DNA of 47,970 nt, taken from JBPYFK01 sp051984675. GTDB lineage: Bacteria > Actinomycetota > Actinomycetes > Mycobacteriales > Pseudonocardiaceae. Below are positions 24,142-32,784 of the stretch, piece after piece. Below the pieces are notes generated by a model. That model was not told the DNA's origin. It worked only from the letters and a program-made list of their open reading frames with translations, and ran no database searches. Numbering within the stretch: position 1 is the stretch's first letter; each line of letters begins with the position of its first letter. Position numbers and translations under genes: made by a program. The stretch spans positions 1 to 47,970 of the forward strand of contig JBPYFK010000106.1 of the NCBI GenBank assembly GCA_051984675.1. Reading direction: 5' to 3'.

Positions 24142-25749
24142 TCAGTCGATCTGCTCGTACGCGGGCAACGTCAGGAAGTCCGCGAACTCCTCGGCCAGCG
24201 CGACCTGCTCGAACAGCGAGACCGCCTGGTCCAGGTTCTGGATGGGGAAACCGTCCTCGCCGCGCAGCTGCTTCTCCGCCTCGGCGAGGACCTCACGCAC
24301 CAGGTCGGCGGTGACGGTCTCTCCGGTGTCGTCCAGCACGACGCCGTTGCGCACCCACTGCCACACCTGCGAGCGGGAGATCTCCGCGGTCGCGGCGTCC
24401 TCCATGAGGTTGTGGATCGCGGCGGCACCGTTCCCGCCCAGCCAGGACACGATGTAGCGGACGCCGACGTCGACGGCGGCGCGCAGGCCGTCCTTGGTCT
24501 TCTGGCCCGGGGTGGAGGCGACGTCGAGCAGCTGCTCGGCGGTCACCGACACCTCGTCGCGGGTGCGCTCGATCTGGTTGGGCTTGTCACCCAGCACCGC
24601 GTCGAACTCCTCCTTGCACACCTCGACCAGGTCGGGGTGGGCGACCCAGGAGCCGTCGAAGCCGTCAGTGGCCTCGCGCTTCTTGTCGTCGTGCACCTTG
24701 GCCAGCGCGTTCTTGGTGACCTCCGGCAGGCGGCGGTTCGGGATGAAAGCCGCCATACCGCCGATCGCGAACGCGCCACGCTTGTGGCAGGTGCGCACCA
24801 GTAGCTCGGTGTAGGCGCGCATGAACGGCGCGGTCATGCCGACGCCGTTGCGGTCCGGCAGGATGAACTTGTCACCGGCGTCCCGGAACGTCTTGATCAT
24901 GCTGAACAGGTAGTCCCAGCGGCCGGCGTTGAGCCCCGCCGAGTGCTCGCGCAGCTCGTAGAGGATCTCCTCCATCTCGAACGCGGCCGGGATGGTCTCG
25001 ATCAGCACGGTCGCCTTGACGGTGCCGCGCGGGATACCGAGTTCGTCCTGGGCCTGGTCGAACACGTCGTTCCACAACCGGGCTTCCAGGTGGCTTTCCA
25101 TCTTGGGCAGGTAGAAGTACGGCCCACTGCCCCGGTTGATCAGCTCCTGGGCGTTGTGGAAGAAGAACAGACCGAAGTCCACCAGCGCGCCCACGGCCGG
25201 CTTGCCGTCAACGAGGACGTGCTTCTCGTTGAAGTGCCAGCCACGCGGGCGCACCAGCGGCACCGCGTGCCGCACGTCATCGCGCAGCTTGTACTCCTTG
25301 CCCTCCGGGGTCGTCAGCGCGACGGTCTTGCGGACCACGTCGTAGAGGTTCACCTGGCCGGACACCACGTTCGACCAGTGCGGCGTGTTGGCGTCCTCCA
25401 GGTCGGCCAGCCAGATCCGGGCGCCGGAGTTCAGAGCGTTCACCGACATCTTGCGGTCGGTCGGGCCGGTGATCTCGACACGGCGGTCCTGGATGTCGGC
25501 CGGGGTCGGCGCGACCTTCCAGTCGCCCTCGCGGATCTCCTTCGTCTCCGGTAGGAAGTCCAGCTTGCCGGTGCGGGCCGCTTCCGCGCGGCGCTGCTTG
25601 CGGCGTTCGAGCAGCTCGTCCCGGCGAGCGCCGAAGGCCCGCTGCAGGCGGGCGACGAACGCGAGTGCGTCGGGTGTGAGGATCTCGTCCCCACGCTCGA
25701 CGGCGGCACCGAGGACCTGCACGCCCTCGACCTGCGTCGAATCGGACAT
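24142..25749 (-). CDS. aceB: Malate synthase A
   Basis: 535 residues from an ATG with AGAGGTGG upstream; the open frame continues about 34 codons further without similarity. It condenses glyoxylate and acetyl-CoA to malate. Conserved blocks include ADLEDANTPHW, the catalytic-base region RPRGWHFNEKHVLVDG, IPRGTVKATVLIETIPAAFEMEEILYEL, GRWDYLFSMIK and the VSWLGGNGAAAIHNLMEDAATAEISRSQVWQW end. It offers glyoxylate an alternative route to Gcl. Divergent from the IclR gene. Confidence 0.96.
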   Translation of the reverse strand: MSDSTQVEGVQVLGAAVERGDEILTPDALAFVARLQRAFGARRDELLERRKQRRAEAARTGKLDFLPETKEIREGDWKVAPTPADIQDRRVEITGPTDRKMSVNALNSGARIWLADLEDANTPHWSNVVSGQVNLYDVVRKTVALTTPEGKEYKLRDDVRHAVPLVRPRGWHFNEKHVLVDGKPAVGALVDFGLFFFHNAQELINRGSGPYFYLPKMESHLEARLWNDVFDQAQDELGIPRGTVKATVLIETIPAAFEMEEILYELREHSAGLNAGRWDYLFSMIKTFRDAGDKFILPDRNGVGMTAPFMRAYTELLVRTCHKRGAFAIGGMAAFIPNRRLPEVTKNALAKVHDDKKREATDGFDGSWVAHPDLVEVCKEEFDAVLGDKPNQIERTRDEVSVTAEQLLDVASTPGQKTKDGLRAAVDVGVRYIVSWLGGNGAAAIHNLMEDAATAEISRSQVWQWVRNGVVLDDTGETVTADLVREVLAEAEKQLRGEDGFPIQNLDQAVSLFEQVALAEEFADFLTLPAYEQID

Positions 25750-25882
25750 CTCGTGTCCACCTCTTTCTGAAATGCCGGGTTTTGGTGCAGACGGGTGGCT
25801 GAAGACCAACCTTGCATCGCCGGGAGCACCCGCGCAGCCCCTCGAACGCACGGAGTCGGGGGCCGCCCCACCAGGGACTCCA

Positions 25883-25888
25883 CTTATA
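25883..25888 (-). promoter_or_regulatory. Likely -10 of aceB
   Basis: TATAAG on the minus strand, about 135 bases before the aceB ATG. Operator copy A (25907-25932) lies about where the -35 would be, consistent with repression. Confidence 0.4.
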
Positions 25889-25906
25889 GCGGTACGCCCA
25901 TCATGT

Positions 25907-25932
25907 TTTCTGCATCGTGGAGGTTAGTTTCC
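25907..25932. promoter_or_regulatory. Duplicated operator, copy A (aceB side)
   Basis: TTTCTGCATCGTGGA followed by 11 bases ending TTTCC. The first 15 bases are identical to copy B at 26057; 21 of 26 positions match overall. Both contain TGGA-N8-TCC, an IclR-like symmetry. Confidence 0.55.
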
Positions 25933-26056
25933 GCAGACGCAAGCTCGCAACATGGGGTGGTAGTGACTCGTCTGACATCGATCACGAACGTTGGCGTGTT
26001 GACTGGTTGACTCCCCGGGCGGCACATGACATGGAAAACAACAACCTAGCCCGATC

Positions 26057-26082
26057 TTTCTGCATCGTGGACAATTGGTTCC
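26057..26082. promoter_or_regulatory. Duplicated operator, copy B (iclR side)
   Basis: TTTCTGCATCGTGGA then 11 bases ending GTTCC, 150 bases from copy A and about 100 bases upstream of the iclR start. TGGA-N8-TCCA is palindromic at its ends. One copy near each divergent gene suggests IclR controls aceB and itself. Confidence 0.55.
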
Positions 26083-26180
26083 ATCGATCCGGGTACTGGG
26101 AAGTCCGGTTTGGTACTCTCCGCCGGCCAGACTCACCCACCGAAGGCTCTAGCAACGAGGCCGTAGAGAGGACGACTGCG

Positions 26181-26969
26181 ATGGCGACGGGGCAGCAGCG
26201 CAACGGCGGCCAGGGTGGCGGCGTGCAGTCGGTGGAGCGCACCTTCGAACTCCTGGAGCTGATGGCCGACCGGGGCGGTGAGGTGGCACTCAGCGAGCTG
26301 GCCGACTCCTCCGGGCTCCCGCTGCCGACGATCCACCGGATCATGCGCACTCTGGTCAGCGCCGGCTACGCACGCCAGCAGCCGTCCCGGCGCTACTCGC
26401 TGGGCCCCCGGCTGATCCGGCTCGGCGAGATCGCCAGCCGGGCGCTGGGGTCGTGGGCCAGGCCGTATCTGGCCGAGCTCACCGAGGTCACCGGTGAGAC
26501 CTCCAACATGGCCGTCCTCGAAGGTGACCAGGTGGTTTATGTGGCGCAGGTGCCGTCGCAGCACTCGATGCGGATGTTCACCGAGGTCGGCCGCCGGGTG
26601 GACGCGCACTCCACCGCCGTCGGCAAGGTGATCATGGCGGACATGCCGGAGGACACCGTCGCGCAGGTGCTAAACCGAGCGGGGATGCGCCCGCAGACCG
26701 AGCACACCATCACGACGGTCGACCAGATGCAGAAGGAACTCGCACGCATCCGGGAGCTCGGTTACGCCGTCGACGACGGCGAGCAGGAACTCGGGGTGCG
26801 CTGCTTCGCCGTGACCGTCCCCGGTGCACCCGCCGGTGCCGCGATCTCCATCAGCGGCCCCGAGGCCCGGATGAGCCGCATCACCACCGAGGACGTCGTC
26901 CCGCTCATGCAGCGCCTGGCCCGCGACCTCTCCGCCGAGCTGAACGTCTCACTCAACCAGTCGGCGTAA
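26181..26969 (+). CDS. IclR-family regulator (AllR/IclR-like)
   Basis: 262 residues from the ATG at 26181, with AGAGAGGA upstream. A winged helix-turn-helix (about 15-75: VQSVERTFELLELMADRGGE, LPLPTIHRIMRTLVSAGYA) precedes the IclR effector domain (VAQVPSQHSMRMFTEVGRRV, HSTAVGKVIMADMP, ELGYAVDDGEQELGVRCFAVTV). The closest functional types are AllR and IclR, which sense glyoxylate or allantoin-pathway metabolites. Its divergent position to aceB inside the island makes it the best candidate regulator of the glyoxylate genes. Confidence 0.88.
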   Translation: MATGQQRNGGQGGGVQSVERTFELLELMADRGGEVALSELADSSGLPLPTIHRIMRTLVSAGYARQQPSRRYSLGPRLIRLGEIASRALGSWARPYLAELTEVTGETSNMAVLEGDQVVYVAQVPSQHSMRMFTEVGRRVDAHSTAVGKVIMADMPEDTVAQVLNRAGMRPQTEHTITTVDQMQKELARIRELGYAVDDGEQELGVRCFAVTVPGAPAGAAISISGPEARMSRITTEDVVPLMQRLARDLSAELNVSLNQSA

Positions 26970-26987
26970 GCGCGCCGCGGCCCTATT

Positions 26988-27158
26988 GTGCATGAGCACC
27001 GGCGCATCAGTGCCGATACGGCCCTGCGGCTGTCCCGCTACTTCGGCACCTCCGAGCGGTGCTGGATGAACTTGCAGGCCCGCTATGACCTGGAGGTCGA
27101 AAAGGACCGCATCGGCGGTGCGCTCAACCAGATTCAACCCCTGGACACCGCTAGCTAG
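26988..27158 (+). pseudogene. Remnant of a HigA-type antitoxin (C-terminal half)
   Basis: About 57 codons, in the same frame as iclR and starting within 20 bases of its stop. They read RRISADTALRLSRYFGTSER, then WMNLQARYDLEVEKDRIGGAL and end IQPLDTAS. This is the second half of HigA/VapI-type XRE antitoxins (consensus RRITADTALRLARFFGTS..FWLNLQARYDLEVA). The N-terminal helix-turn-helix and the HigB toxin are missing. Likely dead. Confidence 0.75.
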
Positions 27159-27165
27159 ACGGCAA

Positions 27166-27202
27166 GCGGGTGGTGCCCGGCCGTCAGCCGGGAACCACCC
27201 GC
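27166..27202 (-). terminator. Terminator after the YncE-phosphoesterase gene
   Basis: GCGGGTGGT pairs with ACCACCCGC and, after one G-A mismatch, CCCGGC pairs with GCCGGG around a 5-base loop. The hairpin lies just past the stop of the minus-strand gene at 27211. Confidence 0.8.
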
Positions 27203-27210
27203 GAACGGAC

Positions 27211-29751
27211 TCAGTCCCCGTCGGGGTCAGTAGCCGGCGGCTGCGCCGGGGCGCCAGCCTGGTGCGCTGGTGCCGGCATCGGGCTGCCCGCGCCCTTCAC
27301 GCTCTGCCAGATGGCCTGGTTGGCCAGCTGCGCGTTGAGCTGATCCTCCTTGTCGAAGCTCTGCAGCGACATCTGTCCCGCCATCGGGGCGTTCTGGCCG
27401 TTGATGGCGGTGAGGACCTGATCGGACGGCTTCACCGCGTTGTACGGGGTGAGGTCCGGCTTGCTGGTGAAGGCGTTGAACATCGGGGTGGCCTGCGCGT
27501 CGAACTGAGTCATCGGGCCGATGCCCACGATCTGCTCGATGGTGCGCAGCACCGACACGGTCGAGTACAGCGTGGAGTCGACCTTGCCTGTCTGGGTGTA
27601 CGGGCTGATCACCTGGACGGGCATCCGGTGCGCGTCCACGTGGTCCGGGCCGTCCTGCGCGTCGTCCTCGACAACGAAGATCGCCGTGGAACCCCAGTCC
27701 TTGGAGTGCGACACGGTGTCCACCAGCTGCCCGAGCGCGTAGTCGTTGTCCGCGACATACGCACTCGGCGTAGGCGCGCCGGGCTTGGTGGTCTGGGTGT
27801 GGTCGTTGGGCAGCCGCAGGAACTGCATGGTCGGCAGGTTGTTGTGCGCCTCGTAGTCGGCGAACTCCTTCTTCCACTCGTCGATGCGCGTGTTGCACTG
27901 CATCTGCGGCTTGAAGGTGCCGGCCGAGTCGGGGCACTTCATGTCCCATCCGTAGAAGTTCGGGTCGGTGTTGGACACCAGCTTCGGGTCCGGCGCGGAC
28001 GGGCCGGTGTTGAAGTGGTTGTCACTCTCGTAGAACCCGTAGTTGCGGAACGGGATCTTCTTGTCCGCCAGCCGGTCCCAGATGTACGAGTCGGCGGGGT
28101 CGCGGTTCATCGCGGTCGCGATGTTGCTGCCCTCGTAGTCGTACGGGTGGTTGCGGTCCGGGGAGGAGTAGTTGGCCGCCCACGTCTGCTCGGTGTACGG
28201 GTTGGAGTTGGCGCCGACCGACCAGCTCCAGCCCTGCGCGCTGATCTCCGCGTTGGCGTAGGAGTTGTCCAGCGTGACGAACTTCCGTTGCAGCGCGCGC
28301 GAGTTGGGCGCGGAGTCGTCGCCGAACAGGTTCAGCCTCGGGTCGCCGTTGCCCTTGCCCAGGCTGCCGAACACCTGGTCGTAGGTGCGGTTCTCCTTGA
28401 CCACGTAGATGACGTGCTTGATCGGCGACGGGTCGCCGGTCCGCGCCGGCACCGGGCTGTTCGGTACGGCACCGCGCACCTTGTCCCGCTCGTCGAACCC
28501 GTCGTTGGCCACGACCTGCTGGGAGTACTTCGCCAGCTGGCTGGCATCCGGGGTCGGGATCGACGACAGGCTGCCGGGGATCATCGAGCCGATGTACTGG
28601 TTCTCCGACCCGTAGCCGTCGCCGACCTTGGAGTACGGGTTCGGGTATCCCGGGCCGTTGTTCGGTCCGGCGCCCAGTCCCTTCGCGTTGGTGACGTAGA
28701 GCGTGCGCCCGTCCATCGAGGGGGTGACCCCGGTCGGGTACCAGGCGGTGGGGATCATCCCGCGCACCTTCCCGGTGTGCGCGTCGACGACATCCACGTC
28801 GTTGTTGCCGGAGTTGGTGACATACAGCGTGCTGCCGTCACCGGACAGCGCCAGGCCGTCCGGGTTCGCGCCCACCTGCGCGCCCTGGTACGGCGCGAGG
28901 TTGATGGTCGACTGCGGCGCGCTCGCCCCAGCCGGGATCACGCTGATCGAGTCGCTCTCGCTGTTCGCCGAGTACACCGTGCCGGTGCCCTTGTCGACCG
29001 CGAGGCGGTTGGGGTGCGTGCCCACGGTGATCGTGCGGGCGACCGTCGGCTCAGGACCGGTGATGTCCAGCGCACTTACGGTGTTCGCGCCCTGGTTGCT
29101 GACATACGCGGTGTGGCCGTCCGGGGACAGCGCGACCCCGTAGGGGTTGTGTCCGACGGGGACAGTGCTGACGGCCTTGGTCGCCAGATCAACGGTTGAG
29201 GCCGAGTCGGTCAGCTGGTCCGCGACCACCAGCCGCTTGCCATCCGGCGTCACCGCCAGGCCCGCCGGGTACATGTTCACCGTCTGGCCGGACGGGTTCT
29301 TCGTCGGCAGCGGGATCGCCGGGTCTTCGCTGAGGTGCTGCCCGTTGACCGTGTAGGCGTGGATCGTGTTGGCCCCGCCCGCGCTGGCGTAGGCGTGCTT
29401 GCCGTCGGGGCTGAACGCCACACCCGCGTACAGGCCATCGGGTGCCTTGTAGTCGATTGTTTGCACGACCTGGTGGCTGGCCGGGTCGATCGCCTGCAGC
29501 TGCTGCTGGGCGGTGTCGCCGGTGTTGAGCACGAGCAGAAGTTTCCCGTCCGGGCTCAACGCTGACGCGGTCGGTAACTTGCCCAGCTGGGTCTGGGCGC
29601 CGACCGGCGTCACACGCCACCCAGCGGGAGTTACGGCGGTTCCGTCCCCCTGCGGACCCGCGTGCTGGTAGGACTCCACGGCGAAAGCTGTGCCGGCCCC
29701 GAAGGCCAGCACAGCCGCGCCCGCGACTCCGACGCGTGCGAGCTTCCTCAT
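27211..29751 (-). CDS. Secreted YncE-type beta-propeller/phosphoesterase fusion
   Basis: 846 residues from the ATG at 29751 (GGAG nine bases upstream; the GTG two codons earlier is too close to it). Signal peptide about 1-25 (VGVAGAAVLAFGAGTAFA). The first half is a seven-bladed propeller of repeated SPDGK/HTAYVSN-type blades. The second half (from about 445) is a PF04185 phosphoesterase: IKHVIYVVKENRTYDQVFGS, FVTLDNSYANAEISAQGWSW and VVEDDAQDGPDHVDAHR. The C-terminal tail is Pro/Ala-rich. Known architecture in actinobacteria, substrate unknown. Second secreted phosphoesterase of the island. Confidence 0.88.
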   Translation of the reverse strand: MRKLARVGVAGAAVLAFGAGTAFAVESYQHAGPQGDGTAVTPAGWRVTPVGAQTQLGKLPTASALSPDGKLLLVLNTGDTAQQQLQAIDPASHQVVQTIDYKAPDGLYAGVAFSPDGKHAYASAGGANTIHAYTVNGQHLSEDPAIPLPTKNPSGQTVNMYPAGLAVTPDGKRLVVADQLTDSASTVDLATKAVSTVPVGHNPYGVALSPDGHTAYVSNQGANTVSALDITGPEPTVARTITVGTHPNRLAVDKGTGTVYSANSESDSISVIPAGASAPQSTINLAPYQGAQVGANPDGLALSGDGSTLYVTNSGNNDVDVVDAHTGKVRGMIPTAWYPTGVTPSMDGRTLYVTNAKGLGAGPNNGPGYPNPYSKVGDGYGSENQYIGSMIPGSLSSIPTPDASQLAKYSQQVVANDGFDERDKVRGAVPNSPVPARTGDPSPIKHVIYVVKENRTYDQVFGSLGKGNGDPRLNLFGDDSAPNSRALQRKFVTLDNSYANAEISAQGWSWSVGANSNPYTEQTWAANYSSPDRNHPYDYEGSNIATAMNRDPADSYIWDRLADKKIPFRNYGFYESDNHFNTGPSAPDPKLVSNTDPNFYGWDMKCPDSAGTFKPQMQCNTRIDEWKKEFADYEAHNNLPTMQFLRLPNDHTQTTKPGAPTPSAYVADNDYALGQLVDTVSHSKDWGSTAIFVVEDDAQDGPDHVDAHRMPVQVISPYTQTGKVDSTLYSTVSVLRTIEQIVGIGPMTQFDAQATPMFNAFTSKPDLTPYNAVKPSDQVLTAINGQNAPMAGQMSLQSFDKEDQLNAQLANQAIWQSVKGAGSPMPAPAHQAGAPAQPPATDPDGD

Positions 29752-29886
29752 CGTCACACTCCGCTGGTCAAACGATTAAGCCGAAGCCACACATGAGTGA
29801 TCGGCTCAGAGGCAATCTAAAGATCGCGGGTAGCTCCAGCCAGAGTGCGGGCGAACGACGATCGAACCGCGCGTAACGAACGACCG

Positions 29887-30363
29887 TCACAGTCCTTCGA
29901 GGCGCCCGGACCAGCGCTCGCCGTGCGGTTCGAGGACGACCTCCCGCACGTCGTCGTCCCGCCGGTTCAACCGCACCACCAGGTACTCGTCGGACAACCG
30001 CTCGGCGAAGTCCGCACCCCACTCGACGACCACGACCGCGTCGGTGAGGTCGGTGTCGAGGTCCAGATCGTCGAGCTCGTCGAGCCGGGTGAGCCGGTAG
30101 GCGTCCACATGCACCAGGGGCGCGCCCTCGCCGGACACCGGCCGGTGCACCCGGGCGATCACGAACGTCGGGGACATCACCGGGCCACGCACGCCCATGC
30201 CGCCCGCGATCCCCCTGGTCACGACGGTCTTACCGGCGCCGAGCGGGCCGGTCAACAGCACCAGGTCACCCGCGCGCAACCGGGTGCCAAGCCGGCGGCC
30301 GAACTCCAGCGAGTCGGTCTCCGCCGGCAGCGAGAACGTCCACAAAGGAGTACCGGACTGCAT
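29887..30363 (-). CDS. tsaE: tRNA t6A synthesis ATPase TsaE
   Basis: 158 residues from the ATG at 30363; a GTG at 30369 that overlaps the upstream stop (GTGA) is equally possible. The Walker A motif is GPLGAGKT, followed by SPTFVIARVH and HVDAYRL and the VVVVEWGADFAERL segment typical of TsaE. ATP hydrolysis by TsaE regenerates the TsaBD complex. It lies next to the hydrolase and alr as in M. tuberculosis, but it is separated from tsaB by the catabolic island. Confidence 0.95.
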   Translation of the reverse strand: MQSGTPLWTFSLPAETDSLEFGRRLGTRLRAGDLVLLTGPLGAGKTVVTRGIAGGMGVRGPVMSPTFVIARVHRPVSGEGAPLVHVDAYRLTRLDELDDLDLDTDLTDAVVVVEWGADFAERLSDEYLVVRLNRRDDDVREVVLEPHGERWSGRLEGL

Positions 30364-30365
30364 CC

Positions 30366-31484
30366 TCACGCCTGCTTTCGCCTGATCTTGGTGTTCCGCC
30401 GGTTCCCGCCCGAGCGCATCGCCCGCCGCAGTAACGCCACCAAGTGCTCGTTGACCAGTCCCGGGCGTTCCAGCATCACCATGTGCCCGGCGCCGGTGAC
30501 CCGAACCAGCTCCGCGTTCGGCAGCTCGGAGGCGATCAGCTCGGCATGGGAGAACGGAGTCATCCGGTCGGCATCTCCGCTGAGCACCAGCACCTCGCAG
30601 GTACGCAGCGCGGCCAGTGCCGTCCGCCGGTCGTGCGCGCCCAGGGTTTCGAGGAAGTCCGTGACCACCCCGACCGGGGTACGGCCGATCATGTCGACCA
30701 TCAGGTCCACCAGGGAGGTGCTCACCGGCCGGTTCCCGAACCCCATGCCCCGGATGATGCTCCACATCACGTGATCCCCCGCCCGCCGGGCACGTTCCAC
30801 CACCGCCGGCTGCCAGGCCGCCAGCACGGCCGCACCCTTGGGCAGCGGGTTGCGCTTGGACAACCACGGCCGGTTGATCGGGGAGCTGGCGACCTCGCCC
30901 GCCGACGTCCCGATCAGCGCCACCGCGATCACCCGGTCGACGAACAGCTCCGGGCGGCGCTCCGCCAGCGCCATGACCGCCATGCCGCCCATGGAGTGGG
31001 CAACGAGGACGATCGGGCCGCGCTGCGCCAGCGACCGCAACACCGCGTCCAGGTCCCGGCCGAGCTGGTCGATCGTGCTGTTCTCCCTGGTGGAACGGCC
31101 CGAACGCCCGTGACTGCGCTGGTCGTACTGCACCACCCGCACGCGCGGATCGGCCAGCAGGGGGAGGTCCCTGCGCTGGAAATGCCAGCTCCGGCAATCC
31201 AGCGAGTACCCGTGCACCAGCACGACCGTGAGCTCCGCCTCGCCGCCGTCCGCCGGCTTGATCTCCTGCACCGACAGCGGAACGCCGTCGTCAGCCGCCA
31301 CGGTGGACTGCCGGTCCGGCTTGAGCTCACCCAGCCGCTCGCCGTGGTACGGGTCGCTGTCCCGGCTCTCCCGCCGGTGCAAGGCGATCCGCGAGCTGTG
31401 CGCGGCGACACCGACGACCGCGCCGGTGATCGCGGCTCCGACCGCGCCACCGGTCCAGGCGAACGCCTGCCACAGGCGGCTCAC
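30366..31484 (-). CDS. Alpha/beta hydrolase with N-terminal membrane segment
   Basis: 372 residues from a GTG overlapping the alr stop by four bases. A hydrophobic segment near the start (WTGGAVGAAITGAVVGVAA, about 9-27) is followed by an alpha/beta hydrolase domain: oxyanion HGYSLDCRSW, nucleophile elbow VAHSMGGMAV, acid in LSGDADRMTP and the His of VTGAGHMVMLE. The catalytic triad is complete. The substrate is unknown. Its place between alr and tsaE is conserved in actinobacteria. Confidence 0.9.
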   Translation of the reverse strand: MSRLWQAFAWTGGAVGAAITGAVVGVAAHSSRIALHRRESRDSDPYHGERLGELKPDRQSTVAADDGVPLSVQEIKPADGGEAELTVVLVHGYSLDCRSWHFQRRDLPLLADPRVRVVQYDQRSHGRSGRSTRENSTIDQLGRDLDAVLRSLAQRGPIVLVAHSMGGMAVMALAERRPELFVDRVIAVALIGTSAGEVASSPINRPWLSKRNPLPKGAAVLAAWQPAVVERARRAGDHVMWSIIRGMGFGNRPVSTSLVDLMVDMIGRTPVGVVTDFLETLGAHDRRTALAALRTCEVLVLSGDADRMTPFSHAELIASELPNAELVRVTGAGHMVMLERPGLVNEHLVALLRRAMRSGGNRRNTKIRRKQA

Positions 31485-32623
31485 GGTGCCGGCTCCACGA
31501 CCGTCCGACCCACCCGGGGCCGGTACGTGCCCGTGACGATCTCGTAGTGGATGGTCCCCAACTGATCGGCCCACTCGGCCGCGGTCGGCTCCCCACGATC
31601 GCCGGGGCCGAACAGGACGACCTCGTCGCCCTCGCGCACGGGGGCGTCGCCGCAGTCGACCACGAGCTGGTCCATGCACACCCGACCGACCTGCGGCCTG
31701 CGCTCACCGCGCAGCAACACGGCCAGCTTGCCGGACAGCAGGCGCGGCACGCCGTCGGCGTAGCCGACCGGCACCAGAGCCAGCGTCGTCTCGCGCTCGG
31801 CGGTCCAGGTATGGCCGTACGACACGCTTTCCCCGGCCGGGACGCGTTTGACCAACGACACCGAGGAACGGAACGTCATCGCCGGGCGCAAACCGTGATC
31901 GCCTTCCTCCGGTACCGGGTCCAGGCCGTACACGGCGATCCCGGGACGTACCAGGTCGAAGTGCAGGTCGGGGCGGGTCAGTGCCGCCGCCGAGTTCGCG
32001 AGGTGCCGCAACGGGCGCAGGCCGGCCTCGACGGCGCGTTCATACGCCTCGGCGAAGCGGCGGGCCTGCATGTCGATGGAGGGGTGGTCCAGCTCGTCCG
32101 CGCACGCCAGGTGCGACCACACCGCGACGACCTCGATAGTCCCGTCGGACTGCGCTTTCGCGGCCTGCTCGACCAGTTCCGGCCAGGCGGCTGGGGAGCA
32201 GCCGTTGCGGTTGAGCCCGGTGTCGATCTTCAGATGCACCCGCGCGAGACGGTCACCAGCGGAGGCAGCGGCGACGACCGCATGCAGGCCGCTGACCGAG
32301 GACACCGACAGCTCGACGTCCGCGCGGATCGCGGGCGCGAAGTCCTCGCCGTCCGGGTGCAGCCAGCACAGCACGGGCGCGGTGATTCCGGCCGCACGCA
32401 GGCCCAACGCCTCCGGGACCGACGCCACCCCGAGGCAGTCCGCGCCGGACGCGAGCGCCGCGCGGGCGACGGTGACCGCGCCATGGCCGTAACCGTCCGC
32501 CTTGACCACGACCATCGTGCGCGCGCCAGAGCGACGGGCGCGCTCCGCGAGCAGCGCCACGTTGCTTCGAAGCGCCCCGACGTCGATCAGCAGTTCGGCG
32601 CGAGGCGCGGGCTGGTGGTCCAT
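31481..32623 (-). CDS. alr: Alanine racemase
   Basis: 380 residues from the ATG at 32623, which lies just ahead of the fold (AELLIDVGALRSNVALL). PLP is held by Lys41 in VVVKADGYGHGA; the second catalytic Tyr is in ESVSYGHTWTAERETTLALVPVGYADG. It makes D-alanine for peptidoglycan. No strong ribosome site is seen, so a start 19 codons earlier cannot be excluded. Coupled with the downstream hydrolase. Confidence 0.95.
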   Translation of the reverse strand: MDHQPAPRAELLIDVGALRSNVALLAERARRSGARTMVVVKADGYGHGAVTVARAALASGADCLGVASVPEALGLRAAGITAPVLCWLHPDGEDFAPAIRADVELSVSSVSGLHAVVAAASAGDRLARVHLKIDTGLNRNGCSPAAWPELVEQAAKAQSDGTIEVVAVWSHLACADELDHPSIDMQARRFAEAYERAVEAGLRPLRHLANSAAALTRPDLHFDLVRPGIAVYGLDPVPEEGDHGLRPAMTFRSSVSLVKRVPAGESVSYGHTWTAERETTLALVPVGYADGVPRLLSGKLAVLLRGERRPQVGRVCMDQLVVDCGDAPVREGDEVVLFGPGDRGEPTAAEWADQLGTIHYEIVTGTYRPRVGRTVVEPAP

Positions 32624-32784
32624 AGCGCGGTCATGGTCGCACAACGCGCCGACAGCGCGGAGCCCCAGGTCACTCCGCATGCCACCGTTGCCAACTCCTG
32701 TTCACCCAGGTAGCCGTCTCACGCCACCCGTGCCGGTAAACGGGGGTAGGCAGGTGTTCGCCCGAAAGAACCATCGGAGTCGTG

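Noticed and set aside
27085..29199. 704-codon plus-strand open frame
   Set aside because: Antisense to the beta-propeller/phosphoesterase gene. Its Val/Arg/His-rich content is typical of shadow frames, and its first part overlaps the HigA remnant in another frame.
29887..31197. 436-codon frame containing tsaE
   Set aside because: Only the last ~160 codons match TsaE; the rest overlaps the hydrolase gene in another frame.
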